DNA of 7,335 bases from Gammaproteobacteria bacterium (GCA_019136395.1 JAGVUH010000634.1:1-7335), one strand, 5' to 3'. Positions 1 through 6,545 are shown, counted from the first letter of the stretch. Numbers and translations are program-made. Notes: generated by a model not told the origin, from the sequence alone.

Positions 1-1004
1 GCTCACCGTTCATTCGAAGTACTTGTTGCCGATGCACATCAACCTGCACAAAAACGCGCGCACTACACCGGCAATCCGTCGTGAGTTGCAAGCCTCCACG
101 GAGCCGACCAAGGTTCTTGCACGACGCTACCACCTCAGCCCGATCACGGTGCGCAAGTGGCGCACGCGCGCGGCGGTCGAAGACGCCTCGCACCGGCCCC
201 ATACCCTGCATGCCACCCTCTCGCCGGCCCAGGAGGTCCTGGTGGTGGAGCTGCGGCGGCTCTTGCTGCTGCCGCTCGATGACCTGCTCGCCGTGACCCA
301 TGAGTTCATCAACGACCAGGTCTCCCGCTCGGGCCTGGACCGCTGCCTGCGCCGCCACGGGGTGTCCCGCCTGGCGGACCTGGTGCCGCGCGAAGCGCCC
401 GAGACCACCCCGCCCAAGGCGTTCAAGGACTACGAACCGGGCTTCGTGCACGTCGATGTGAAGTACCTGCCTCAGATGCCCGATGAGGACAGCCGCCAGT
501 ACCTCTTCGCCGCCATCGACCGCGCCTCGCGCTGGGTCTACGTCGAGATCCTGCCGACCAAAAGCGCCGACCATGCCAGCGCCTTCCTCAAACGCCTGAT
601 CAAAGCCGCGCCGTTCACGATCACCACGGTGCTCACCGATAACGGCAAGGAGTTCTCCGACCGCTTCTGCGCCACCGGACCACGCGCGCCGACCGGCCGC
701 CATGCCTTCGATCGGGTCTGCTCCAGGCACGACATCACGCACCGCCTCATCAAGCCCAAACATCCCCAAACCAATGGCATGATCGAGCGATTCAACGGCC
801 GCATCAGCGAGGTGTTGGCCACCACCCGCTTCCGGTCCGGCGAGCACTTGCGTGACACCCTGACGCGCTATGTCAAGCTCTACAATCAGAATATCCCACA
901 GCGTGCACTCAAGCATTTGTCACCCATCGAGTGCCTGAAAAATTGGTACCGTGAACGACCCGAGTTGTTTAAAAAACGGCCATATAATCTTCCGGGACTT
1001 GACA
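1..1004 (+). mobile_element. IS481-family insertion sequence, left end outside the window
   Basis: The transposase gene identifies the element. No left terminal inverted repeat is visible before the gene, so the element starts upstream of the window. The right boundary is inferred: IS481-type transposases usually end just after a Tyr-Asn-x-x-Gly-(Leu/Cys)-Asp motif, which is encoded here at about 981-1003, and elements of this family commonly end in ...ACA, which fits the sequence cttgaca ending at 1004. Because only one end is present, neither the inverted repeat nor the target duplication can be confirmed. The exact right end could be off by tens of bases. Confidence 0.55.
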
Positions 1005-1084
1005 CCTACCTTAATCCTGGGACTAAGTTAGTAGAGCGCTTGTCCGGTACTACCGAAGCCTGTAGATTCCTTGAATTATCATGA
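32..1084 (+). CDS. IS481-family transposase (DDE/integrase-core)
   Basis: Transposase that cuts and joins the insertion sequence ends. Numbered from the ATG at 32, an N-terminal helix-turn-helix lies at about residues 25-46 (LARRYHLSPITVRKW), and an integrase core (RNase H fold) follows from about 135. The catalytic triad is D142 (in HVDVKYL), D203 (in LTDNG) and E252 (in MIERFNG), with the His-Pro-Gln-Thr-Asn-Gly block just before the glutamate that is typical of the IS481/IS3 superfamily. ATG 32 begins MHINLHKNART, the usual family N-terminus; an in-frame TTG at 23 would add three residues and is less likely. The core appears intact and could be active. The family normally stops near the Gly-Leu-Asp at about residue 324, but this frame runs about 26 residues further, probably into flanking DNA. 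GC drops visibly from about position 880. The end overlaps the longest possible reading of the next gene. Confidence 0.9.
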   Translation: MHINLHKNARTTPAIRRELQASTEPTKVLARRYHLSPITVRKWRTRAAVEDASHRPHTLHATLSPAQEVLVVELRRLLLLPLDDLLAVTHEFINDQVSRSGLDRCLRRHGVSRLADLVPREAPETTPPKAFKDYEPGFVHVDVKYLPQMPDEDSRQYLFAAIDRASRWVYVEILPTKSADHASAFLKRLIKAAPFTITTVLTDNGKEFSDRFCATGPRAPTGRHAFDRVCSRHDITHRLIKPKHPQTNGMIERFNGRISEVLATTRFRSGEHLRDTLTRYVKLYNQNIPQRALKHLSPIECLKNWYRERPELFKKRPYNLPGLDTYLNPGTKLVERLSGTTEACRFLELS

Positions 1085-1118
1085 GAGTAAAGCCATTTCG
1101 AGCGTGGAAATTGAAGAT

Positions 1119-2090
1119 ATGAGTCAGCCTCTTGAGCATCAACTAGTGCCTTACGCTGCCGTACACAGCTTGGGCAGAGGTCCTGTTTTGGTCTTTGCGC
1201 CTCATCCTGATGATGAGACGCTGGGCTGCGGAGGGGCATTAATGCGCCATCTGGAATGTGGTGATGCCGTGACAGTTGTAATAGTGACAGATGGGGCATT
1301 TGGAAGGGCAGAAAACCGCCAGGAATATGTGGAAGCGCGTCAATATGAGGCTCTCCGCGCCGCCGAAATCCTCGGGTATGGTATGCCAATCTTCTGGGGC
1401 TTGCCAGATCGAAGTATTGCCTTCGATGAGGGGCTTATCGACCGCATTCACTCTTGCATCGAAATCACAAAGGCATCATTGGTCTATACCCCATCCTGGT
1501 GGGAAATCAATCCTGATCATCGCAACCTATCTTTGTGCGTGGCTGAGGCGATACGTCTTTGCCGCCACGAAGTTGCAATCCTCATGTACGAGGTCAGTGC
1601 CCCGCTTCAGCCTAACCGTTTGCTCGATGTTACCGATCTGTACGAACGCAAACAGAATGCGATCGAGTGTTTTACGAGCCAATTGGCCGTTCAGGCCTAT
1701 GATCAGCACATTTGGGCCCTGAATCGCTTTCGCACTTACACCTTGCCTGCCAATGTGCAATTCGCCGAAGCTTACCGCATGGTGACACGGCATGATCTTC
1801 TTGCGGATACCGACTGGGCGGGATTCCGTAGCCTGCTGGGTCTCCAGCAATCCTTACTAACCCAGTTGCAGCGAACCCAGACTTTGCTGATCGATCAGAT
1901 GGATCGCAATCCTACCATGTTTGATTTCATTGCCGCCCTCGACCGTTGCCGCCAGTTTTGTAGCCCCTATGATGAGTCGCATAGTCAGAGAAACAGGGAT
2001 GAAGTAGATACGATCTTAAATTCAACATCCTGGCGGATTACTGCTCCCATGCGGGCCTTGGCAAGTTTCTTGAGGACTTGGAAACGCTAA
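1119..2090 (+). CDS. PIG-L/LmbE-family zinc-dependent deacetylase
   Basis: Predicted metal-dependent N-deacetylase of the PIG-L/LmbE family, whose members remove acetyl groups from GlcNAc-type sugars or related small molecules; the substrate here is unknown. Counting from ATG 1119 (323 aa), the zinc-binding motif APHPDDE lies at residues 27-33 (H29, D31, D32) after a hydrophobic strand, followed by a CGG turn, and the second metal-ligand motif NPDHRN at about 131-136. No signal peptide or membrane segment is seen, so it is probably cytoplasmic. The C-terminus contains an STSWRITAP motif followed by a basic, hydrophobic tail; similar motifs occur at domain edges of multidomain glycosyltransferases and methyltransferases of surface-polysaccharide clusters. 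This suggests such a context, or loss of a further domain. The start is uncertain: ATG 1119 precedes the conserved part, GTG 1104 and TTG 1071 are in frame, and none has a strong ribosome binding site. GC is clearly lower than in the genes downstream, suggesting accessory DNA. Confidence 0.85.
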   Translation: MSQPLEHQLVPYAAVHSLGRGPVLVFAPHPDDETLGCGGALMRHLECGDAVTVVIVTDGAFGRAENRQEYVEARQYEALRAAEILGYGMPIFWGLPDRSIAFDEGLIDRIHSCIEITKASLVYTPSWWEINPDHRNLSLCVAEAIRLCRHEVAILMYEVSAPLQPNRLLDVTDLYERKQNAIECFTSQLAVQAYDQHIWALNRFRTYTLPANVQFAEAYRMVTRHDLLADTDWAGFRSLLGLQQSLLTQLQRTQTLLIDQMDRNPTMFDFIAALDRCRQFCSPYDESHSQRNRDEVDTILNSTSWRITAPMRALASFLRTWKR

Positions 2091-2119
2091 TTTACTGTTC
2101 TTACCACTCATCGAGATTT

Positions 2120-2851
2120 TTACGAGGCAAGATCTCCCCACAAGGCCTGGGCGATGGCGAGGGCGGCCAGGGGTGCCGTCTCGGTGCGCAGGATGCGGGG
2201 GCCGAGGCGCACGCCGGTGAAACCGCTGGCATAAGCCCGTTCCCGCTCGGCGGGGGCCAACCCGCCTTCGGGACCGATCAGTAGCGTCAGGGCGGGACCG
2301 GGCGGGGGCAGGCCGGCCAGTGAACGGTCGGCGCGGGGGTCGAGGAGCAGGGGGGTGGGATGGCCAAGGTCCAGCCAGGACTCCAGGGGCTGGGCGGGGT
2401 TGAGTCGCGCCAGGCGCCGCCGACCGCACTGTTCGCAGGCGGCGATCATCACCCCGCGCCAATGATCCAGGCGCTTGGCGAGGCGGTCGCCCTCCAGGCG
2501 CACCACGGCGCGCCCGGCAAAAAGGGGCGTGACCTCGGCGACGCCTAGCTCCACCGCCTTTTGCAGGGTGTAATCCATGCGCTCGCCCCTGGAGATACCA
2601 ATACCCAGGTGGACCTGGAGGGGCGGTGGCAACTCCGGAGGACCTGATTCTCCCAGCCGGGCCTCGACCCGGTGGCGATTGGCGCCGAGGACTTCCGCGG
2701 GGTAGTCCCGGCCATCACCGTTGAATAGGAGCAGATGATCCCCGGGGCGCAGGCGCAGGACCTGCACCAGATGCTGGACCGCCGGGGCGGGAAGGGGGAT
2801 AACCCCTCCCGGGGGTAGTTCGGCGTCGACGTAGATGCGCGGGGTACGCAT
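2120..2851 (-). CDS. rsmE: 16S rRNA (uracil-1498-N3)-methyltransferase RsmE
   Basis: Methylates N3 of U1498 in 16S rRNA with S-adenosylmethionine, in the cytoplasm on the small ribosomal subunit. The product is 243 aa, the length of E. coli RsmE. An N-terminal PUA-like RNA-binding part opens with RTPRIYV and has VLRLRPG at about 31-37. The SPOUT (alpha/beta knot) domain follows, with RGERMDYTLQKAVELGV at about 88-104, AACEQCGR at 137-144, the SAM-loop LLIGPEGGL at 190-198, and LGPRILRTET at 216-225. The ATG at 2851 is chosen over an upstream in-frame start at 2887 because it gives the family N-terminus and has a GAGGG site 5 nt away. It is 8 bp downstream of the CxxC/HEAT gene on the same strand, so the two are probably one operon. 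It converges on the deacetylase gene with only 29 bp between the stops (2091-2119), where no clear terminator is seen. Confidence 0.95.
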   Translation of the reverse strand: MRTPRIYVDAELPPGGVIPLPAPAVQHLVQVLRLRPGDHLLLFNGDGRDYPAEVLGANRHRVEARLGESGPPELPPPLQVHLGIGISRGERMDYTLQKAVELGVAEVTPLFAGRAVVRLEGDRLAKRLDHWRGVMIAACEQCGRRRLARLNPAQPLESWLDLGHPTPLLLDPRADRSLAGLPPPGPALTLLIGPEGGLAPAERERAYASGFTGVRLGPRILRTETAPLAALAIAQALWGDLAS

Positions 2852-2856
2852 GTCAG

Positions 2857-2861
2857 CCCTC
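2857..2861 (-). promoter_or_regulatory. rsmE ribosome binding site overlapping the upstream stop codon
   Basis: On the minus strand the sequence reads TGAGGG, so the stop codon of the upstream gene (TGA, 2862-2860) and the Shine-Dalgarno GAGGG share bases, 5 nt before the rsmE ATG. This fixes the rsmE start and suggests translational coupling between the two genes. Confidence 0.7.
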
Positions 2862-3525
2862 AGTCGCGATGGTCGCCAGGCCGGCAATCCCCCAGCAGGG
2901 CCAGGGTCTCGGCGGCGATCTCGCTGACCTCGTCATCGTCGTCATCCAGCAGGCGGCGTACGCTGGGAATGACGCCAGGGTCACCGGTGAGGCCCAGGTA
3001 GTGGCAGGCGTCGGCGCGGGTCTGGGGCTGGGCGGAGAGGGTCAGGGTCTCCAGGGTCGGGATGGCCGCGCGGGCCAGGGCCTGGCCAGCCAGGTCCTCC
3101 ATCAGGGCGCCGATACCTATGCGCGTCGCCAGCGGGGTGTCGGGTTCCGCCAGCAGGCCCAGGAGTCCGGCCAGGCGCTCGGGATGGGTCTCGATCAGGG
3201 CCTTGGCCTCGTTGAAACGGCGCTGGTCGAGCAGATAGCCGAGGTAGGCCGGCCAGCCGCCGCCGCTGGCCGCCGCCTTGGCCCATTCCGCCAGTTCACC
3301 CGGGGAAAGGGCCCCCTCGAAGCGAAAGGGGCCAATCTCGATCTGAGGGAGAACCCGCCTATCCATTTTGGGCGCTTTACCCGTCGCGACAAGGAGATTG
3401 ATAATTTCCAGGCGGTCGATCAGTCCAGTTTTGACCAAGCGGGTTAAGCCCTCGATGGCCGTTGCGCAATGGGCGCAGCCGGTAGCGATCAGCAGGCGGG
3501 CACTGGGAACCCTTTCAGTAGTCAT
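2860..3525 (-). CDS. Thioredoxin-like CxxC and HEAT-repeat domain protein, function unknown
   Basis: A 221-aa protein with two visible parts. Residues 9-80 resemble a small thioredoxin fold: a hydrophobic strand (ARLLIATG), a CAHC motif (C17, C20) at the start of a helix, and a strand-turn region LPQIEIGPF at 59-67 where thioredoxins carry the cis-proline. Residues about 90-215 are alpha-helical with HEAT-type repeats; the clearest spans about 170-211 (RADACHYLGLTGDP, IPSVRRLL, then VSEIAAETLALL), including an unusual run of five aspartates at 194-198. No signal peptide is seen. A thiol-redox or metal role with a protein-binding scaffold is likely from the folds; the partner is unknown. The ATG at 3525 is preceded by GAGG at good spacing. 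It lies upstream of, and is coupled to, rsmE, and is divergent from aprBA across 414 bp. A connection with sulfur metabolism is inferred from position only. Confidence 0.75.
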   Translation of the reverse strand: MTTERVPSARLLIATGCAHCATAIEGLTRLVKTGLIDRLEIINLLVATGKAPKMDRRVLPQIEIGPFRFEGALSPGELAEWAKAAASGGGWPAYLGYLLDQRRFNEAKALIETHPERLAGLLGLLAEPDTPLATRIGIGALMEDLAGQALARAAIPTLETLTLSAQPQTRADACHYLGLTGDPGVIPSVRRLLDDDDDEVSEIAAETLALLGDCRPGDHRD

Positions 3526-3571
3526 GCTCGCCTCGTTGACGGTTTAGGGGCCGGAAAACATCTACGGGTTA

Positions 3572-3624
3572 TTGCCTGCCGGGCCTTGGCGGCTGTTCCG
3601 CCCGCCCCGCCGCGAGGCAGGCAA
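3572..3624. repeat. Inverted repeat with nested inner hairpin
   Basis: The arms TTGCCTGCC (3572-3580) and GGCAGGCAA (3616-3624) are a perfect 9-bp inverted repeat. The 35-nt interior contains a second hairpin, GGCGG (3588-3592) with CCGCC (3598-3602) around a CTGTT loop. It has no T-tract on either strand, so it does not look like an intrinsic terminator. It lies about 50 bp upstream of the CxxC/HEAT start codon, so it may fall in that gene's leader or be a REP-like element. Confidence 0.55.
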
Positions 3625-3639
3625 ATGGCCGCGGGCCAT
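3625..3639. repeat. Short palindrome ATGGCC-GCG-GGCCAT
   Basis: A perfect 6-bp inverted repeat around a 3-bp centre, immediately beside the preceding inverted repeat. It could be a regulator binding site or simply GC-rich symmetry; there is no further evidence. Confidence 0.4.
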
Positions 3640-3644
3640 CGGGT

Positions 3645-3676
3645 CATAAGTAAATAGCTGATAAGCTCAACTTATG
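3645..3676. promoter_or_regulatory. AT-rich inverted repeat, possible operator upstream of aprBA
   Basis: The arms CATAAGT (3645-3651) and ACTTATG (3670-3676) form a perfect 7-bp inverted repeat with an 18-bp spacer that itself contains AGCT-GATA-AGCT (3656-3667). It is the most AT-rich patch in a GC-rich region. Its centre lies about 37 bp upstream of the candidate -35 box at 3697, a typical position for an activator site. The operator role is inferred; no known regulator motif is recognised. Confidence 0.4.
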
Positions 3677-3696
3677 GCTGCTAGGGTAAAACTGGT

Positions 3697-3726
3697 TTGA
3701 CACCTGTCCTTGACCCTCCCTAAGCT
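3697..3726 (+). promoter_or_regulatory. Candidate sigma-70-type promoter for aprBA
   Basis: A perfect TTGACA -35 box (3697-3702) is followed after 18 bp by TAAGCT (3721-3726), a weak -10 that matches only 3 of 6 consensus bases. Transcription would start near 3733 and leave a leader of about 207 nt before aprB. No better candidate was seen closer to the gene. Confidence 0.35.
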
Positions 3727-3762
3727 TTGCCGCCCAAGGGTCACACCGGGTCGGAAGGACAG
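3704..3762. repeat. Bulged inverted repeat overlapping the candidate aprBA promoter
   Basis: CTGTCCTTGACCC (3704-3716) pairs with GGGTC (3748-3752) plus AAGGACAG (3755-3762), giving 13 base pairs with a two-base GG bulge. A second GGGTC at 3738-3742 gives an alternative partner (TGACCCT 3711-3717 with AGGGTCA 3737-3743). The two GGGTC copies are exactly 10 bp apart. It lies across the promoter candidate, so it is either a protein-binding site or, if transcription starts further upstream, an RNA leader structure. Confidence 0.45.
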
Positions 3763-3924
3763 CTGATATCCACCTTCAGTCTGTCGCCAAGATTCAGGAT
3801 TTCCGATGTGGCGCTGAGTCGAGGAGGATTCAAGCAGAACGTGATCGATGCCGCTCAAACCAAAACCGGTGGGCGGATCGTCCGTCTTCGCCGCCAACGG
3901 CGATCTTCGCTGCAGTATAACGCT

Positions 3925-3930
3925 AGGAGA
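3925..3930 (+). promoter_or_regulatory. aprB ribosome binding site
   Basis: AGGAGA ends 9 nt before the ATG at 3940 and supports that codon as the aprB start rather than the open upstream extension. Confidence 0.75.
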
Positions 3931-3939
3931 AAGAACACC

Positions 3940-4425
3940 ATGCCAACATTTGTGCGTACTGATAAGTGCGATGGCTGCAAGGGCCAGGACAAGACCGCTT
4001 GCATGTACATCTGCCCCCACGACCTGATGAAGCTCGATCGTGACGGGTCCGAGACCGGCCATGCCATGAAGTCTTACAACCAGGAACCCGAGCAGTGCTG
4101 GGAGTGCTACTCCTGCGTCAAGATCTGCCCGCAGCAGGCCATCGAGGCTCGTCACTACGCCGACATCGTGCCCCTGGGCGGCTCGGTCCAGCCCCTGCGC
4201 GGCTCCGACTCTATCATGTGGACCATCAAGTTCCGCAATGGCACCCTGAAGCGCTTCAAGTTCCCCATCCGTACTACCCCGGAAGGCTCCATCGATCCTT
4301 ACGGCGGCAAACCCACCGCTGCCCTGGGCAACATCGCCGCGACCGGTTTCTTCACCGGCAGCGCCGACGGTGGCGTGACCAAGGGCTATCGTCCCGGCAA
4401 TCCCGCCGAACTGATCCGCAAGTAA
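3940..4425 (+). CDS. aprB: Adenylylsulfate (APS) reductase beta subunit AprB
   Basis: Iron-sulfur subunit of dissimilatory APS reductase, a cytoplasmic AprAB complex that interconverts APS with sulfite plus AMP. It carries electrons between the FAD of AprA and an external partner. The 161-aa product has a ferredoxin-like N-terminal part with two cysteine motifs, C10-x2-C13-x7-C21-x3-C25 and C53-x2-C56-x2-C59-x3-C63, matching the two [4Fe-4S] clusters of the family. A tryptophan (W54) follows C53, where the family has a Trp thought to help electron transfer. Residues from about 90 match the beta-sheet segment and the long C-terminal tail that wraps around AprA in known structures. The start MPTFVRTDKCDGCK is the family N-terminus and has a good ribosome binding site. 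It is 21 bp before aprA in the same frame, clearly an operon. No aprM or sat gene lies immediately upstream. Confidence 0.96.
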   Translation: MPTFVRTDKCDGCKGQDKTACMYICPHDLMKLDRDGSETGHAMKSYNQEPEQCWECYSCVKICPQQAIEARHYADIVPLGGSVQPLRGSDSIMWTIKFRNGTLKRFKFPIRTTPEGSIDPYGGKPTAALGNIAATGFFTGSADGGVTKGYRPGNPAELIRK

Positions 4426-4446
4426 GATTTCGAGAGAGGTATTCAA

Positions 4447-6468
4447 ATGGCTGGTGAATTTGGCAATCCGGAAATCGTCCAGGAAGAAGTCGACATCCTG
4501 CTGATCGGCGGTGGCATGGCCTGCTGTGGCGCGGGCTACGAAATCATGCAATGGGCCGAGGCCGCCAAGAAAGAGACGGGCGTGGACCTCAAGATCAAGC
4601 TGGTCGACAAGGCCGCCATGGACCGCTCCGGCGCCGTGGCCCAAGGCCTGTCCGCCATCAACACCTACATCGGCTCCGAGCAGGACCCCGCCGACTATGC
4701 CCGCATGGTCTCCAACGACCTGATGGGCATCACCCGCGACGACCTGGCCTATGACCTGGGCCGCCATGTCGACGACTCCGTGCACCTCTTCGAGGAGTGG
4801 GGCCTGCCGATCTGGAAGACCGACGAGAATGGCGAGCGCCATGACGGCTCCAAGGGCATGCCCGCCCTGAAGGATGGTGGCAAGCCCGTCCGCTCCGGCA
4901 AGTGGCAGATCATGATTAACGGCGAGTCCTACAAGTGGATCGTCGCCGAGGCCGCCAAGAAGGTCCTGGGCTCCGACCGCATCCAGGAGCGCGTCTTCAT
5001 CGTCAAGCTGGTCAACGACAAGAACGACAAGAACCGCATCGCCGGTGCCGTTGGTTTCTCCGTCCGCGATCACAAGCTGTTTGTTTATAAGGCCAAGGCC
5101 ATCCTGTTGGCCGCCGGTGGCTGCGTTAACATCTTCCGTCCCCGCTCCGTGGGTGAGGGCACGGGCCGCGCCTGGTATCCGGTATGGAACGCCGGCTCCA
5201 CCTACGCCATGGCCGCCGAGGCCGGCGCCGAGCTGACCATGATGGAAAACCGCTTCGTGCCCGCCCGCTTCAAGGACGGTTACGGCCCGGTCGGCGCCTG
5301 GTTCTTGCTCTTCAAGGCCCAGGCCACCAACGCCTATGGCGAAGTCTACATGCAGAAGAACAAGGAACTGCTCAACGACTACCCGCCCTACGGCCAGGCT
5401 GCCGTCCCCGCTTCCTGCCTGCGCAACCATCTGATGCTCAAGGAGATGAAGGAAGGCCGCGGTCCCATCTACATGGACACCGTGACCGCCCTTGCCAAGC
5501 TGCGCGAGACCCTGTCCCCCCGCGAGGTCAAGCACCTCGAGGCCGAGGCCTGGGAAGACTTCCTTGACATGTGCGTCGGCCAGTGCGGCATCTGGGTGGG
5601 CGAGAACGTCGAGCCGGAGAAGAAGAACTCCGAGCTCATGCCCACCGAGCCCTACCTCCTCGGCTCGCACTCCGGCTGCTGCGGTATCTGGGCCTCTGGT
5701 CCCGAGGACGTCGGTGCCCCCACCGAGGAACTCCACGCCGACAAGGACAAGATTCCCGGTCACCTGCCGCAGGGCTGGAACTGGGGTTATCGCGGCATGA
5801 CCACCGTCAAGGGTCTGTTCACCGCCGGCGACGGCGTGGGCGCCTCCGGCCACAAGTTCTCCTCCGGCTCCCATGCCGAGGGTCGCATGGCTGCCAAGGC
5901 GATGGTCAAGTACTGCCTGGACAACAAGGACATGCAGGTCGAGCTCGACACCGACCCCGCCGTCCTGGTTGAGGAGATTTACCAGCCGGTGCGTAATTTC
6001 CTGCAGCACAAGGACTACACCACCGCCATCGACGTCAATCCGCACTACATCACGCCCAAGATGCTGCAGTTCCGCCTGCAGAAGATCATGGACGAGTATG
6101 TCGCCGGTGTCGCCACATACTACACCACCAACGCGCACATGCTGCAGGTGGCGGAAGAGAAGCTGGAGATGCTCAAGGAAGACGCCATGAAGATGCGCGC
6201 CAAGGACCTCCACGAGCTGCTGCGGGCCTGGGAGAACTATCACCGCATCCTCACCGCCGAGGCCCACATGAAGCACATCCAGTTCCGCGAGGAGAGCCGC
6301 TACCCCGGCTTCTACTATCGGATGGACAAGAACTTCGTGGATGAGGAGAACTGGCACTGCTTCGTCAACTCCATCTACGACAAGGAGTCCAAGGCCTGGA
6401 CCTGCTTCAAGCGCGCCCATGTCGATCTGGTCGACAAGTCCAAGCTGTTCAAGGCCGCGGCCCACTGA
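4447..6468 (+). CDS. aprA: Adenylylsulfate (APS) reductase alpha subunit AprA
   Basis: Catalytic FAD subunit of dissimilatory APS reductase. In sulfur oxidisers it works in the direction sulfite plus AMP to APS plus two electrons, ahead of ATP sulfurylase. The 673-aa length is normal for AprA. The N-terminus has the FAD-binding Rossmann segment DILLIGGGMACCGAGYE (16-32), followed by DRSGAVAQGLSAINTYIG. Residues expected at the active site from the Archaeoglobus enzyme are present: N72, W243, R274 (in VPARFKDGYGPVG) and H408 (in GSHSGCCGIW). The C-terminal FAD contact region reads GLFTAGDGVGASGHKFSSGS (457-476), and a helical C-terminal domain from about 500 completes the fumarate-reductase/succinate-dehydrogenase-type flavoprotein layout. 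AGAGG at 4435-4439, 7 nt upstream, supports the ATG. The strong bias towards C-ending codons, with TTA, CTA and TCA absent, fits a highly expressed gene. Intrinsic termination follows at 6546-6576. The sequence looks intact. Confidence 0.97.
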   Translation: MAGEFGNPEIVQEEVDILLIGGGMACCGAGYEIMQWAEAAKKETGVDLKIKLVDKAAMDRSGAVAQGLSAINTYIGSEQDPADYARMVSNDLMGITRDDLAYDLGRHVDDSVHLFEEWGLPIWKTDENGERHDGSKGMPALKDGGKPVRSGKWQIMINGESYKWIVAEAAKKVLGSDRIQERVFIVKLVNDKNDKNRIAGAVGFSVRDHKLFVYKAKAILLAAGGCVNIFRPRSVGEGTGRAWYPVWNAGSTYAMAAEAGAELTMMENRFVPARFKDGYGPVGAWFLLFKAQATNAYGEVYMQKNKELLNDYPPYGQAAVPASCLRNHLMLKEMKEGRGPIYMDTVTALAKLRETLSPREVKHLEAEAWEDFLDMCVGQCGIWVGENVEPEKKNSELMPTEPYLLGSHSGCCGIWASGPEDVGAPTEELHADKDKIPGHLPQGWNWGYRGMTTVKGLFTAGDGVGASGHKFSSGSHAEGRMAAKAMVKYCLDNKDMQVELDTDPAVLVEEIYQPVRNFLQHKDYTTAIDVNPHYITPKMLQFRLQKIMDEYVAGVATYYTTNAHMLQVAEEKLEMLKEDAMKMRAKDLHELLRAWENYHRILTAEAHMKHIQFREESRYPGFYYRMDKNFVDEENWHCFVNSIYDKESKAWTCFKRAHVDLVDKSKLFKAAAH

Positions 6469-6489
6469 GCCGCCGCGCGGTAACGGCCA

Positions 6490-6514
6490 GGTGCTGACGT
6501 TCAGCGTCAGCACC
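6490..6514. repeat. Perfect hairpin just downstream of aprA
   Basis: GGTGCTGACG (6490-6499) and CGTCAGCACC (6505-6514) form a perfect 10-bp stem with a TTCAG loop. There is no T-tract after it, so it may protect the 3' end of the aprBA transcript rather than terminate it. It starts 21 bp after the aprA stop. Confidence 0.7.
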
Positions 6515-6519
6515 CCTCG

Positions 6520-6538
6520 CTAGCCGGCTTGCGGCTGG
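6520..6538. repeat. Second small hairpin downstream of aprA
   Basis: CTAGCCG (6520-6526) pairs with CGGCTGG (6532-6538) across a GCTTG loop, seven pairs including one T-G. It is the weakest of three consecutive hairpins between aprA and the next gene. Confidence 0.45.
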
Positions 6539-6545
6539 CAAACTG

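Larger units (their letters stand above)
3526..3939. other. Divergent intergenic region between the CxxC/HEAT gene and aprB
   Basis: A 414-bp stretch with no gene that I can support. It contains several inverted repeats (3572-3624, 3625-3639, 3645-3676, 3704-3762 and a small hairpin at 3889-3902), a candidate aprBA promoter at 3697-3726, and the aprB ribosome binding site. Although a frame upstream of aprB is open from 3727, its product has no recognisable features. I found no convincing promoter for the minus-strand gene. Confidence 0.7.

Noticed and set aside
2091..2119. Possible bidirectional terminator between the convergent deacetylase and rsmE genes.
   Set aside because: Only a short T-run is visible (TTTTT at 2117-2121); no stable stem precedes it on either strand.
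2852..2887. Longer start for rsmE adding 12 residues.
   Set aside because: It would overlap the upstream gene, lacks family similarity, and the ATG at 2851 has a GAGGG site and gives the E. coli-like N-terminus.
2869..3447. A 192-codon plus-strand open frame opposite the CxxC/HEAT gene.
   Set aside because: Gly/Gln/Ala-rich shadow of the real minus-strand gene with no domain or ribosome binding site.
3916..3921. TATAAC as a -10 box for aprB.
   Set aside because: No acceptable -35 box lies 16-18 bp upstream, and a start about 7 bp later would fall on the ribosome binding site.
3727..3939. In-frame upstream extension of aprB (starts at TTG 3727, or GTG 3841 after a GAGGAGG).
   Set aside because: The family N-terminus is MPTFV...CDGC at 3940, with its own AGGAGA site. 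The extension is basic, low in information and has no family similarity.
3667..6513. A 948-codon open frame on the minus strand covering aprB and aprA.
   Set aside because: Its codons lie exactly opposite the codons of aprB and aprA, so its openness only reflects the absence of TTA, CTA and TCA codons in these strongly biased genes. Its product is a low-complexity Val/Gly/Leu/Ala-rich sequence with no recognisable domain.
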